From the NCBI GenBank assembly GCA_965369945.1, contig CBDUST010000009.1, positions 1 through 33,593 of the forward strand: a stretch of 33,593 bases of DNA, written 5' to 3'. A model generated the notes under the pieces. The model worked only from the letters and a program-made list of their open reading frames with translations. It had not been told where the DNA came from and searched no databases. Both the position numbers and the translations under genes were made by a program. This stretch comes from JADFNO01 sp965369945. GTDB taxonomy: Bacteria > Planctomycetota > Phycisphaerae > Phycisphaerales > SM1A02. Positions 1-6,697 of this stretch are shown here, piece by piece (position 1 is the stretch's first letter; every line of letters begins with the position of its first letter).

Positions 1-753
1 ATGCCGCTGCGCCTCGTCGCGGCGCTGATCCGCACGACGTTGAGGCGCATCACGCTGATCGCCAGCTGCGTCACGGCGCTGATCCTCGCGACTACGGTGT
101 TGAGCGTCATGATGCCGACTCGCAACGCCCTCGCGCTTCTCGGCGCGCTGCTGATGGGGTTTGTGCTGATCACCGGCAACATTACGATGCTGACTAGCGC
201 GGCGTCTATCGGCATCCCGATGATCTTCAGCCGCTTCGTCTCGCCGCTCCGCACGAACCTTTCGGTCCTCCTGAAGACGCTCAGCGTGGAGTTCCAACGC
301 TTCCGTTCGGCGCTCGGCCTCATGCTCGCGAGCCTCACGGTGTCGCTCCACAGTTTGCTCATGAGATCTCAGTTCGGTCTTGATTCGCTTAGAGCGCGCA
401 CGATGTTCGCTGAGCAGCTCGTCGACGTGCGCCTTCTGTAGCTCTTTCATTTGGGCGCGCCGCTCGTGAAGCGACTTGACATGATCTTCTTGCAAATGCT
501 CCATCAGCCGCTCAATTTCACCGGCTCGCGCGAGGCGTCCATGCTCCATGGCCAAGTGATGCAAGCGCATGAGGCGCGCGTGCCGGTGCCGAAAACGTCC
601 TTCCGACTCGAGAACGTCGTCGTACTGCGCGCCCTTCTCAACACTACGTTCGGCCGATGCACCGGTCGATTGATCCGCCCACGCCGCGGTGCTCAAGCCC
701 AACGTCGTCCACAGGATCGCCGCGGCGATCAAGACAAGTTGCGTGATCCTCAT
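1..753 (-). CDS. Secreted, highly charged coiled-coil protein (partial, runs off the left edge)
   Basis: I read this frame directly on the minus strand. It is open for 251 codons from an ATG at 753 to the window edge with no stop, so the C-terminus is missing. The N-terminus is a clear Sec signal peptide: MR, then a hydrophobic stretch (LVLIAAAILWTTLGL) and an AWA-DQ cleavage site near residue 26. The mature part is almost entirely Arg, Glu, His, Gln, Asp and Ala, with heptad-like spacing, so a long alpha-helical coiled coil is likely. His is unusually frequent (for example RLMRLHHLAMEHGRL near residue 65), and towards the edge it becomes repetitive with DQRRDA-type words. A GGAGGG ribosome site lies 7 nt before the ATG. 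The opposite strand is also open, but its translation is compositionally a mirror of this one and has no start signal. No family recognised; a periplasmic metal-binding or envelope-spanning role is only a guess. Confidence 0.7.
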   Translation of the reverse strand, partial: MRITQLVLIAAAILWTTLGLSTAAWADQSTGASAERSVEKGAQYDDVLESEGRFRHRHARLMRLHHLAMEHGRLARAGEIERLMEHLQEDHVKSLHERRAQMKELQKAHVDELLSEHRARSKRIKTELRSHEQTVERHREAREHEAERRTEALELHAERLQEDRKVRAERRDEAAEDHRDADRRRASQHRNVAGDQHKPHQQRAEKREGVASRHHDAQHRSREDQRRDAAGDQRDAPQRRADQRRDEAQRH

Positions 754-1234
754 CCTAAATCCCTCCGTTCATCAAGGTGGCAGTCAACGATCCACCGTGC
801 AGGTCCCGTCTGCGTCCGGCGCCGGGTTCTTGGACGAGCGATCTTCACCCGACCGAGAGTAACTTGTGTCATGTCGGAATCTCCGTCGAGCGAATCAAGG
901 CGGTTCGTGCGGCGCCGATTGAGGCAGGACGGTTCTACACCCTCCAACCCCTCGGGATTCGCCAGCCTGACAGCGACCAGAAACCATTGAGGGTTATCAG
1001 CCCCGCCACCCCTACCTGAGAAACTCATTCCTGGCAAGATCACCCACCCCCACGATGCGGTCGGTCTTGTCGATGGCAACATCCTCGTCGCCGAGTGGGT
1101 ACCCATTGGACGGATCACCCTGCTGTGAAAGCTCGACGGGTAAACCGCCAGGCAGGTATCGTGTTGGGTGCCGCATCGGGCCCGTCGCATTACCTGGGCA
1201 GGCGATCGCGCCACGACTTTTTGCAGGAAAAGGC
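754..1234. other. Intergenic region without a supportable gene
   Basis: About 480 bases lie between the minus-strand coiled-coil gene and the promoter of the haloperoxidase gene. Several short open frames cross it on both strands, but none has a ribosome site, a signal peptide or recognisable family motifs. A 77-codon minus-strand frame ending near 1012 has a somewhat protein-like C-terminus (GDEDVAIDKTDRIVGVGD) and could be a gene remnant. I could not fold a tRNA here. Confidence 0.4.
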
Positions 1235-1262
1235 TTGGTTTGCATTCAGAATCTGATATAAC
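1235..1262 (+). promoter_or_regulatory. Candidate sigma-70-type promoter of the haloperoxidase gene
   Basis: TTGGTT at 1235-1240 and TATAAC at 1257-1262 are separated by 16 bases, which fits a housekeeping promoter with a start near 1269. It points at the haloperoxidase-like gene and would give a leader of about 245 nt. Seen by eye only. Confidence 0.4.
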
Positions 1263-1298
1263 TCCTACGGTTGACCCATCGCTTCCGTCAGATCCCCA

Positions 1299-1355
1299 GG
1301 AGGCTGACTGTTACGTTGGGGAGAACCAGCCTTCGCATTTGGGGTGCGAGGGCTG
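1299..1355 (+). promoter_or_regulatory. Leader with two mutually exclusive hairpins
   Basis: The segment CAGCC(TTC) at 1327-1334 can pair upstream with GGAGGCTG at 1299-1306 (8 pairs, one wobble, 20-nt loop). It can instead pair downstream as part of an 11-pair stem, 1327-1337 with 1345-1355 (one G-U, loop TTTGGGG). GGCTGAC occurs twice (1302-1308 and 1351-1357) and both copies compete for the same partner. This is the layout of an attenuator or riboswitch expression platform, but no T-tract follows the second stem and no known aptamer was recognised. It lies in the predicted leader of the downstream gene. Confidence 0.3.
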
Positions 1356-1513
1356 ACTCGTGTCTTGAAGAAGAGGACGGCGCCGAGCAATTTCATCGCT
1401 GAGGACGGCCGAAAGGTCAGTGTCGTCGTCGTCATGTGATGCGCTCGAACACTGCGGCGGGAACGAACTACTTTCGCGTATGGCGACTTCTGGTCGTCCG
1501 GAGGAGAAGAATC

Positions 1514-3703
1514 ATGTTCAATCGACTACAACGTCCACTTGGCCAGGTATTGGCGATCACAGTGATTGCGGCGATCGTCGGCACGTCGTCTGCAGGGCCG
1601 CCGGCGGGTCCAGGCACGTCGTCCCCAGGGCCGCCGGCGGGTCCAGGCACGTCGTCCCCAGGGCCGACGGCGGGTCCAGGCGATCACTCGGTAGCGCGTC
1701 AGTGGAATGACGCGATGCTCGATGCGATCCGCAAGGACTTCGCGCGTCCGACGGTTCACGCGCGCAATCTCTATCACGTCTCTGCGGCAATGTGGGATAC
1801 CTGGGCGGCCTACCAGACCGACGCCGATCAGGTCCTTTCCTTTGAGAAGGTCGACACGGCGGATATCGAGGACATCGAGGCCGCTCGCGAAGAGTCGATC
1901 AGCCACGCTGCCTACAACGTGCTGCGGTCCCGCTTCGGCAAATCGCCGGGCGCCGAGGAAACACTGCCGGCGCTCGACGCCTTGATGGACGCATTGGGGT
2001 ATGACAAGGACAATCAGTCGACCGTGGGCAGCTCACCGGCTGCGGTCGGCAATCGTTGTGCGGTCACGATTCTGGCGTTCGGACTCAATGACGGCTCCAA
2101 TGAACAGGGCGGCTACGACAACCTGTTCTACGAGCCAGTCAATCCGCCGCTGCTTCCCGACTTCTTTGGTAATCCCGACCTAGAAGACGAGGGGCGCTGG
2201 CAGCCGCTTGCTCTGGAATGGTTCAAGGATCAAGGCGGCAACGTCATCATCGGCGGGTACCCTGGCGCTCTAAGTCCTGAATGGGGTCAGGTCACCCCGT
2301 TCTCCCTTTCGGCCAACAATCTCGACATCTACCGCGGCGATGATGGTTTCGACTACTGGGTCTATTACGATCCCGGGCCGCCGCCGCTGATCGGCGAAGG
2401 CGAACCGGGCGACGAGTACTACAAGTGGGGTTCGGCTCAAGTCGCGATCTGGTCCGGCCATCTGGATCCGACTGACGGGGTGATGATTGACATCTCGCCC
2501 GGCGCTATCGGCAACTCACCGACTCCGCAGGCTGATGAGTGGGCCGAGTACTACGACCTGCTCGAAGGTGGCGACTGGGGCACAGGCCACGATGTCAACC
2601 CATACACGGGTCAGCCCTATGAGCCAAACATGGTCCCCCGCGGTGACTACGGTCGTGTCCTGGCCGAGTTCTGGGCCGATGGTCCGGACTCCGAGACGCC
2701 TCCGGGTCACTGGTTCACGCTCCTGAATTACGTTTCCGATCACCCCCTGTTCGAGAAGCGCTTCGGCGGCGAAGGCGAGATCCTCGACGATCTGCAGTGG
2801 GATGTGAAGTCCTACCTGATCATGGGCGGGGCGATGCACGATGTGGCCATCGCCGCCTGGGGTATCAAAGGCTGGTATGACTACATCCGTCCGGTCTCGG
2901 CGATCCGCTGGCAGAGCGATCAAGGCCAGAGTACGGATAAAAAGGAAATCTCCTATGATCCCAACGGCATGACGTTGTACCCCGGCGTGATCGAGGTGAT
3001 CACCGAAGAAACCGCTAAGACGTATCACGCCGACCCTTGCGCCGTGTGCGCGGATGACCCTGATTGCCTCGATTGCATCGGCCAGATCGCCGTCTTTTCA
3101 TGGCGTGGACCCAATTATATTCAGGATCCCGACGTTGACATCGCGGGCGTGGGTTGGATACTTGCCGGGCATTGGTGGCCCTATCAGCGTCCGACCTTCG
3201 TGACGCCGCCATTCCCTGGGTACGTGTCCGGACACTCGACGTACAGTCGCGGCGCCGCTCATGTGATGACGTTCCTTACCGGCGACGAGTTCTGGCCCGG
3301 CGGGATGGCTACGTTCTTCTGCGAAAAGAACGAGTTCCTCGTGTTCGAAGAAGGTCCAAGCCAGGACATCACCCTGCAATGGGCCACGTACCAGGACGCC
3401 AGTGATCAGACTTCACTCTCGCGCATCTGGGGCGGCATCCACCCCGGTGCCGACGACCTTCCCGGTCGGCTGATCGGCGAAGAGATCGGCCCCCTCGCGT
3501 TCTGTCATGCCGCCAGGATCTTCAACGGTCAGTTGTCCTGCCCGGGCGACGTCGATGGCAACGGCACTGTCGGCGCATCGGACGTGCTGGCCGTCTTAGG
3601 TGCCTGGGGTAGCGACGACTGCACGGCAGACATCAACGAAGACGGTACCGTCGGCGCCGCAGACGTCCTGGCGCTTCTTGGTAGCTGGGGACAGTGCCCG
3701 TAA
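1514..3703 (+). CDS. Exported vanadium-dependent haloperoxidase/PAP2-like protein with C-terminal dockerin
   Basis: The protein (729 aa) carries the metal-oxyanion site of vanadium haloperoxidases and PAP2 acid phosphatases: KX6RP (KGWYDYIRP, near residue 452), an SGH motif (PGYVSGHS, near 571, with V where PSGH has S/P spacing) and SRX5HX3D (SRIWGGIHPGAD, near 635). The family oxidises halides with peroxide or hydrolyses phosphomonoesters; which one cannot be decided here. The C-terminal ~54 residues hold two dockerin-like calcium loops (DVDGNGTVGASD and DINEDGTVGAAD), each followed by a G-W-G tail. I chose ATG 1514 over the longer frame from 1436 because GGAGGAGAAG precedes it and because it begins a signal peptide (MFNRLQRPLGQVLAITVIAAIVG). 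A Pro/Gly linker coded by a 33-bp tandem repeat follows the signal. Monocistronic, convergent with the NuoI-like gene. Confidence 0.85.
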   Translation: MFNRLQRPLGQVLAITVIAAIVGTSSAGPPAGPGTSSPGPPAGPGTSSPGPTAGPGDHSVARQWNDAMLDAIRKDFARPTVHARNLYHVSAAMWDTWAAYQTDADQVLSFEKVDTADIEDIEAAREESISHAAYNVLRSRFGKSPGAEETLPALDALMDALGYDKDNQSTVGSSPAAVGNRCAVTILAFGLNDGSNEQGGYDNLFYEPVNPPLLPDFFGNPDLEDEGRWQPLALEWFKDQGGNVIIGGYPGALSPEWGQVTPFSLSANNLDIYRGDDGFDYWVYYDPGPPPLIGEGEPGDEYYKWGSAQVAIWSGHLDPTDGVMIDISPGAIGNSPTPQADEWAEYYDLLEGGDWGTGHDVNPYTGQPYEPNMVPRGDYGRVLAEFWADGPDSETPPGHWFTLLNYVSDHPLFEKRFGGEGEILDDLQWDVKSYLIMGGAMHDVAIAAWGIKGWYDYIRPVSAIRWQSDQGQSTDKKEISYDPNGMTLYPGVIEVITEETAKTYHADPCAVCADDPDCLDCIGQIAVFSWRGPNYIQDPDVDIAGVGWILAGHWWPYQRPTFVTPPFPGYVSGHSTYSRGAAHVMTFLTGDEFWPGGMATFFCEKNEFLVFEEGPSQDITLQWATYQDASDQTSLSRIWGGIHPGADDLPGRLIGEEIGPLAFCHAARIFNGQLSCPGDVDGNGTVGASDVLAVLGAWGSDDCTADINEDGTVGAADVLALLGSWGQCP
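1582..1680 (+). repeat. Three tandem copies of a 33-bp coding repeat
   Basis: Units at 1582-1614, 1615-1647 and 1648-1680 are nearly identical, with a few substitutions. They code for GTSSPGPPAGP-type 11-residue repeats just after the signal peptide of the haloperoxidase-like protein. The high identity suggests recent expansion by slippage or unequal recombination; the product would be a flexible Pro/Gly/Ser linker. Confidence 0.9.
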
Positions 3704-3800
3704 GGTGTGACTGATCCAGCCGACACGCCGTGAATATCGGCCAATTCCACCTGGCCCGATTCAATCAGGATCGGGATTCGTCGTTTGTTCCCCCGAAGAG

Positions 3801-3818
3801 CGCGGGGCAAGCCCCGCG
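3801..3818. terminator. Perfect GC palindrome between convergent genes
   Basis: CGCGGGGC at 3801-3808 and GCCCCGCG at 3811-3818 form an 8-bp inverted repeat around AA. It lies between the 3' ends of the haloperoxidase-like gene and the minus-strand NuoI-like gene, so it may act as a bidirectional transcription stop. There is no T-tract. It may instead be a dispersed palindromic repeat. Confidence 0.4.
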
Positions 3819-3833
3819 GCTAAATAGACCTTC

Positions 3834-3873
3834 TTGATGCCTCGATGCCTTGATGCCTTGATGCCTTGATGCC
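3834..3873 (+). repeat. Five tandem copies of an 8-bp word (TTGATGCC)
   Basis: Five consecutive 8-mers, the second reading TCGATGCC, lie directly before the 3' end of the NuoI-like gene. A single similar stretch (CCTTGATGCCTT) recurs at about 15685-15696, across the stop codon of another gene in a convergent spacer. No coding or binding role is evident. Confidence 0.85.
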
Positions 3874-3878
3874 TTACC

Positions 3879-4436
3879 CTACATCGCCTTCTCGTCGATC
3901 GTCTGATCGAACACCTCAAGCAGCTTGGTTTTATCGAAGATCATTTCCTGGCGGGTCATGCCCGTGATCTCGTAGTGCGGCGTTAGTTCGATCGCATCAC
4001 ACGGGCACGCTTCCTCGCACATGCCGCAGTAGATGCAACGCAGCTCGTCGATATCAAACTGCTTGGGGTATTTCTCGCGATCCTCCCACGGCGACTCTTC
4101 CGCGATGATGTGAATGCAGTCGGCGGGACAGGCGGTCGCGCACATGAAACAGGCAACGCAGCGGACTCGCCCGTCCTCATCGCGATTCAGCCGATGCACG
4201 CCGCGGAACGTCTCACGATACTGCCCGCCCTCCTCTACCGGTCGATCGTCGCGCTTTTGTTCAGGGTACTGGACGACCCAGATGTTCTTCTTGTTTTTTC
4301 CGTCACGGCCGAAGTTCTGGAACAAGTGCCTTGCAGTGGTGCCCAAACCCTTGATGATGGCCGGAACGTACAGCCCCTCGGTGCGATTGAGCTTGGTCGG
4401 CGTGACGTCGATGATGTCGCGATCAGCGATGGGCAT
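3879..4436 (-). CDS. nuoI: NuoI-like 2x[4Fe-4S] subunit of NADH-quinone oxidoreductase
   Basis: The protein (185 aa) is the two-cluster ferredoxin subunit that relays electrons through the peripheral arm of complex I. Two complete CxxCxxCxxxCP motifs are seen: Cys93, 96, 99, 103 (CVACFMCATACP) and Cys134, 137, 140, 144 (CIYCGMCEEACP). The preceding YRETFRGVHRL segment is also characteristic of NuoI (typically YPERFRGRHxL). Length matches the family. I chose ATG 4436 (MPIADRDIID). The frame stays open upstream to a TTG at 4514, but that extension would overlap the divergent atpZ start and has no family resemblance. No other complex I gene is in the window, so this copy is detached from its usual nuo neighbours. 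Other membrane-associated 2x[4Fe-4S] subunits, such as those of energy-converting hydrogenases, are a less likely reading. Confidence 0.85.
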   Translation of the reverse strand: MPIADRDIIDVTPTKLNRTEGLYVPAIIKGLGTTARHLFQNFGRDGKNKKNIWVVQYPEQKRDDRPVEEGGQYRETFRGVHRLNRDEDGRVRCVACFMCATACPADCIHIIAEESPWEDREKYPKQFDIDELRCIYCGMCEEACPCDAIELTPHYEITGMTRQEMIFDKTKLLEVFDQTIDEKAM

Positions 4437-4488
4437 GGAGCGACAATGGTAGCCCGAGACTCGATCGACTGCCGAGTCGTCGCTCGAT

Positions 4489-4497
4489 TGGTATAAC
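4489..4497 (+). promoter_or_regulatory. Candidate extended -10 promoter of the ATP synthase operon
   Basis: TG-G-TATAAC (4489-4497) is an extended -10 element with no good -35 box. Its predicted start is near 4504, right at the GTG of atpZ (4505), so the transcript would be leaderless. The element sits in the 68-bp divergent spacer shared with the NuoI-like gene. Confidence 0.35.
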
Positions 4498-4504
4498 GCC
4501 AACC

Positions 4505-4825
4505 GTGAGTTCAACGAAACGTGACCATCAAGATCATCTTGACGCCGAGATCCGCGTAGGGTGGCGGATGGCGGGGTTGGGAATGGAAGTCTCGTTCCAG
4601 GTCGCTGCGGGCGCTCTTTTGGGGTGGGGCTTCGATCAATGGCGCGGCACCACCCCCAAGGGGATCATGACGGGTTCGATCATTGGGATCGTCGTCGCGA
4701 TGTGGAGCTTGGTGAGGGGATCGCTGAAAATGAACCGGATGCTCGATGAGCGGCATCCGACCAAGGGCCGAGGGACGCCCTTGGAGCCGGACGACGATGA
4801 GAACGAAGAGGCTGGGGATGACTAG
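4505..4825 (+). CDS. atpZ: AtpZ/AtpQ-like F1F0 ATPase accessory membrane protein
   Basis: A small protein (106 aa) with two transmembrane helices (about residues 27-46 and 54-70) separated by a polar loop (DQWRGTTPKG), ending in a strongly acidic tail (EPDDDENEEAGDD). This layout, with WRMAGLGMEVSFQVAAGALLG in the first helix, matches the AtpZ-type 'ATPase gene 1' family that opens many atp operons and has been linked to ion transport or assembly of the synthase. The start is GTG 4505. The domain match begins around residue 20, so an ATG at 4570 is possible but would trim the N-terminus. It is the first gene of the operon and overlaps the next gene by 8 bases. Confidence 0.75.
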   Translation: MSSTKRDHQDHLDAEIRVGWRMAGLGMEVSFQVAAGALLGWGFDQWRGTTPKGIMTGSIIGIVVAMWSLVRGSLKMNRMLDERHPTKGRGTPLEPDDDENEEAGDD

Positions 4826-5243
4826 CCCGAAGCCGGCGAGCAAGGAACCGACGATCGCCCTTCCAACCGGGCGAATGGTGGGGTCGATCGTTGGGCTGTC
4901 GACTCTTACCGCAGTTGGGTGGTTGGTGGTAGTTTGGGCAGGCGGATTTGGTACTAAAACAGGTACAGCGGGACTGGCAGGCGCGGCGGTGGTCGCCGTC
5001 GTCGGCGTCGCCGCGGCGCTGATGATGCGACCGTGGCGACCACGGTTGGTCAGTTGGTGGGTCTCCTGGTGGCTGGGGGGCATCCTGGTGCGACTGCTGG
5101 TCACCCCGGCCGCAGCGTACCTGCTATACTCCGCGACCTCGCTCAGCGGGACCCCGCTGCTGTTGTCGGTGGCCACGACGTACGTGATCGTCCAGTGCGG
5201 CGAAGCGGCGGTCTTGGCACTGCACATCAAGCGCGTCACCTGA
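4818..5243 (+). CDS. AtpI-like ATP synthase accessory membrane protein
   Basis: A 141-aa protein with about four predicted transmembrane helices (near residues 20-42, 47-68, 78-100 and 107-130). The position between atpZ and atpB, the length and the hydrophobic pattern match the AtpI/AtpR group, which assists c-ring assembly or magnesium supply in other bacteria. Sequence resemblance alone is weak, so the call rests largely on context. I chose ATG 4818 (MTSPKPASKE), which overlaps the end of atpZ in an ATGACTAG junction and implies translational coupling. A longer in-frame start at 4746 would overlap atpZ by 80 bases and adds Arg-rich residues typical of a shadow frame. Confidence 0.65.
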   Translation: MTSPKPASKEPTIALPTGRMVGSIVGLSTLTAVGWLVVVWAGGFGTKTGTAGLAGAAVVAVVGVAAALMMRPWRPRLVSWWVSWWLGGILVRLLVTPAAAYLLYSATSLSGTPLLLSVATTYVIVQCGEAAVLALHIKRVT

Positions 5244-5280
5244 ACGGCACGCTTCAACAATCATTGAGCAGTATTCGCAG

Positions 5281-6216
5281 ATGTATTTTCTTGCAGCATC
5301 CGACCCAACCGAACACGTCACCGACAAGATCTTGCTGAAGATCGGAGACACGCCCGTCCTGACCATGCACATGGTCACGATTGTGCTGGTGACGATCCTG
5401 TTCGTTTGGGCGATGATGCAGGCGGCAAAGGCGATCGCAACCGGTCCGGAGTCCCAGGGAAACGACCGCTACATCACCAAGGGCAAGTTCGGTCAGATCA
5501 TCGAGGCGTTGGTGATCTACTTGCGCAACGAAATGCTCGTTCCCATCCTCGGCGAAGATCACACGCGCCGGTACATGCCCTACCTCATGACCGTGTTCTT
5601 TTTCGTTCTCTTTAACAATCTCTTTGGGCTGTTGCCGATCCTCGATATCACACATCTGGCGTTCGGCAGTGACGCCAAGACCTGGATCGGCGGAACGGCC
5701 ACGGCCAACATCATGGTGACCGGAGCGTTGGCGTTCCTCTCCTTTATCCTGATCCAGATCCACGGCTTCCGCGAAATGGGCGTCAAGGGATGGCTGGAAC
5801 ATCTCACCGGTGGACTGCTCAAGGAAAAGTGGTACATCTGGCCGGTGCTCGTCATGGTCGTGCCGGTCGAGCTGGTCGGCCACTTCATCAAACCGATGGC
5901 CCTGGCGATTCGATTGTTTGCCAACATGGTCGCCGGCCATACGCTGATGGCGGTGCTGCTGGGGTTCGGGGCTACCGCCGCCAAAGGGGGTTCAGGTGCG
6001 TTTGGAGTCGGTGCGATTACACTGGTCAGTGGCGTCGCAGCGGTACTGATTACATTCCTCGAGTTGTTCGTCGGCTTCTTGCAGGCGTTTATCTTCATGT
6101 TCCTGACTGCCGTGTTCATCAGCATGATGTCGCATCATGACGAGGAGCATGAGCACAGCGAGGCCGAGCAGGAGTCGTCTTCCGCCGAAGTGCAATTGGA
6201 GCCGGCTCAGGCATAA
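5281..6216 (+). CDS. atpB: F0F1 ATP synthase subunit a
   Basis: Subunit a forms the proton half-channels beside the c-ring in the inner membrane. The protein (311 aa) has the family hallmark helix KPMALAIRLFANMVAGH, in which Arg211 is the essential residue facing the c-ring carboxylate. A second hallmark, FNNLFGLLP, is at about 111-119, and the last helix (ELFVGFLQAFIFMFLTAVFI) is also conserved. It is longer than the E. coli protein, with a loop of about 35 residues between helices (SDAKTWIGG to GFREMGVKG) and a His/Glu-rich C-terminal tail (HHDEEHEHSEAEQE). It lies 37 bases after the AtpI-like gene and is followed by a hairpin and atpE. The ribosome site is weak. Confidence 0.97.
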   Translation: MYFLAASDPTEHVTDKILLKIGDTPVLTMHMVTIVLVTILFVWAMMQAAKAIATGPESQGNDRYITKGKFGQIIEALVIYLRNEMLVPILGEDHTRRYMPYLMTVFFFVLFNNLFGLLPILDITHLAFGSDAKTWIGGTATANIMVTGALAFLSFILIQIHGFREMGVKGWLEHLTGGLLKEKWYIWPVLVMVVPVELVGHFIKPMALAIRLFANMVAGHTLMAVLLGFGATAAKGGSGAFGVGAITLVSGVAAVLITFLELFVGFLQAFIFMFLTAVFISMMSHHDEEHEHSEAEQESSSAEVQLEPAQA

Positions 6217-6228
6217 GAAGCCTCAACC

Positions 6229-6259
6229 GGGTGGGCGCGAACGTGGGACGCGCCGACCC
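6229..6259 (+). promoter_or_regulatory. Stem-loop in the atpB-atpE spacer
   Basis: GGGT-G-GGCGCG at 6229-6239 pairs with CGCGCC-G-ACCC at 6249-6259 (ten pairs, one G/G mismatch, 9-nt loop). It lies 60 bases before the c-subunit start in an otherwise compact operon. It may stabilise or process the mRNA so that atpE, needed in many copies, is expressed more strongly. Confidence 0.35.
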
Positions 6260-6319
6260 AAGTCAACGATCTCAATCAGTGGCGCCAGCCCACAGCGTCA
6301 AAGGAAGAGTTGATCTCAA

Positions 6320-6676
6320 ATGAAAAAGCTGTTTGGACTGATGTTGTTCGCCTTCGTAGGCATCGCTCTATTCGCACCAGAATCTGCATCCGCTCAGAGC
6401 GGCGCAGGCGTTGCAGGCTCGCTTATGTTGGCCGACTTCGGCTTAGCCGGTCTCGGTGCTGGAATGGCTGCGGGATTGGGCGCAGTTGGCGCCGGCCTCG
6501 GCATTGGCCGAATCGGCGGCAGCGCGGTGGAGGCCATGGCCCGGCAGCCGGAGATGGCTGGACGAATCTTCATCAACATGATCCTGACCGCGGCGCTCGT
6601 CGAGGGTGTCGCGCTGTTCGCGGTCATCGTGGGTGTAATGGCGCTCCAGAAGATTCCAGGCGTGCCGACCGGGTAA
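6320..6676 (+). CDS. atpE: F0F1 ATP synthase subunit c, with N-terminal presequence
   Basis: Subunit c (118 aa) forms the rotating membrane ring. After a presequence come two helices joined by the conserved polar loop ARQPE (74-78). Helix 1 is Gly/Ala-rich (GLGAVGAGLGIGRIGGSA). Helix 2 holds the ion-carrying carboxylate Glu95 in TAALVEGVALFA. The residue after Glu95 is Gly rather than Ser/Thr, so the sodium-binding signature is absent and a proton-driven ring is the simpler reading. Residues 1-25 (MKKLFGLMLFAFVGIALFAPESASA) look like a cleavable signal peptide, making the gene about 40 codons longer than the usual 75-80-residue protein. AAGGAAGAG lies a little far upstream of the ATG. Confidence 0.95.
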   Translation: MKKLFGLMLFAFVGIALFAPESASAQSGAGVAGSLMLADFGLAGLGAGMAAGLGAVGAGLGIGRIGGSAVEAMARQPEMAGRIFINMILTAALVEGVALFAVIVGVMALQKIPGVPTG

Positions 6677-6697
6677 TCGTTAGAAGGATGGTAGAGA

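Noticed and set aside
880..970. Possible tRNA on the minus strand
   Set aside because: The stretch is GC-rich with arm-like inverted bits, but there is no T-loop consensus (GGTTCGAATCC) and no acceptor stem could be formed.
1..990. Two long plus-strand open frames (1-441 and 451-990)
   Set aside because: They are antisense shadows of the minus-strand coiled-coil gene, whose frame has a signal peptide and a ribosome site; the second frame also runs into intergenic sequence.
1582..1680. CRISPR-like reading of the tandem 33-bp repeats
   Set aside because: The units are directly adjacent with no spacers and lie in frame in a coding sequence.
4511..5940. Long minus-strand frames opposite atpZ, the atpI-like gene and atpB (249 and 228 codons)
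   Set aside because: They are antisense to recognisable membrane proteins and have low-information Arg/Pro/His-rich translations.
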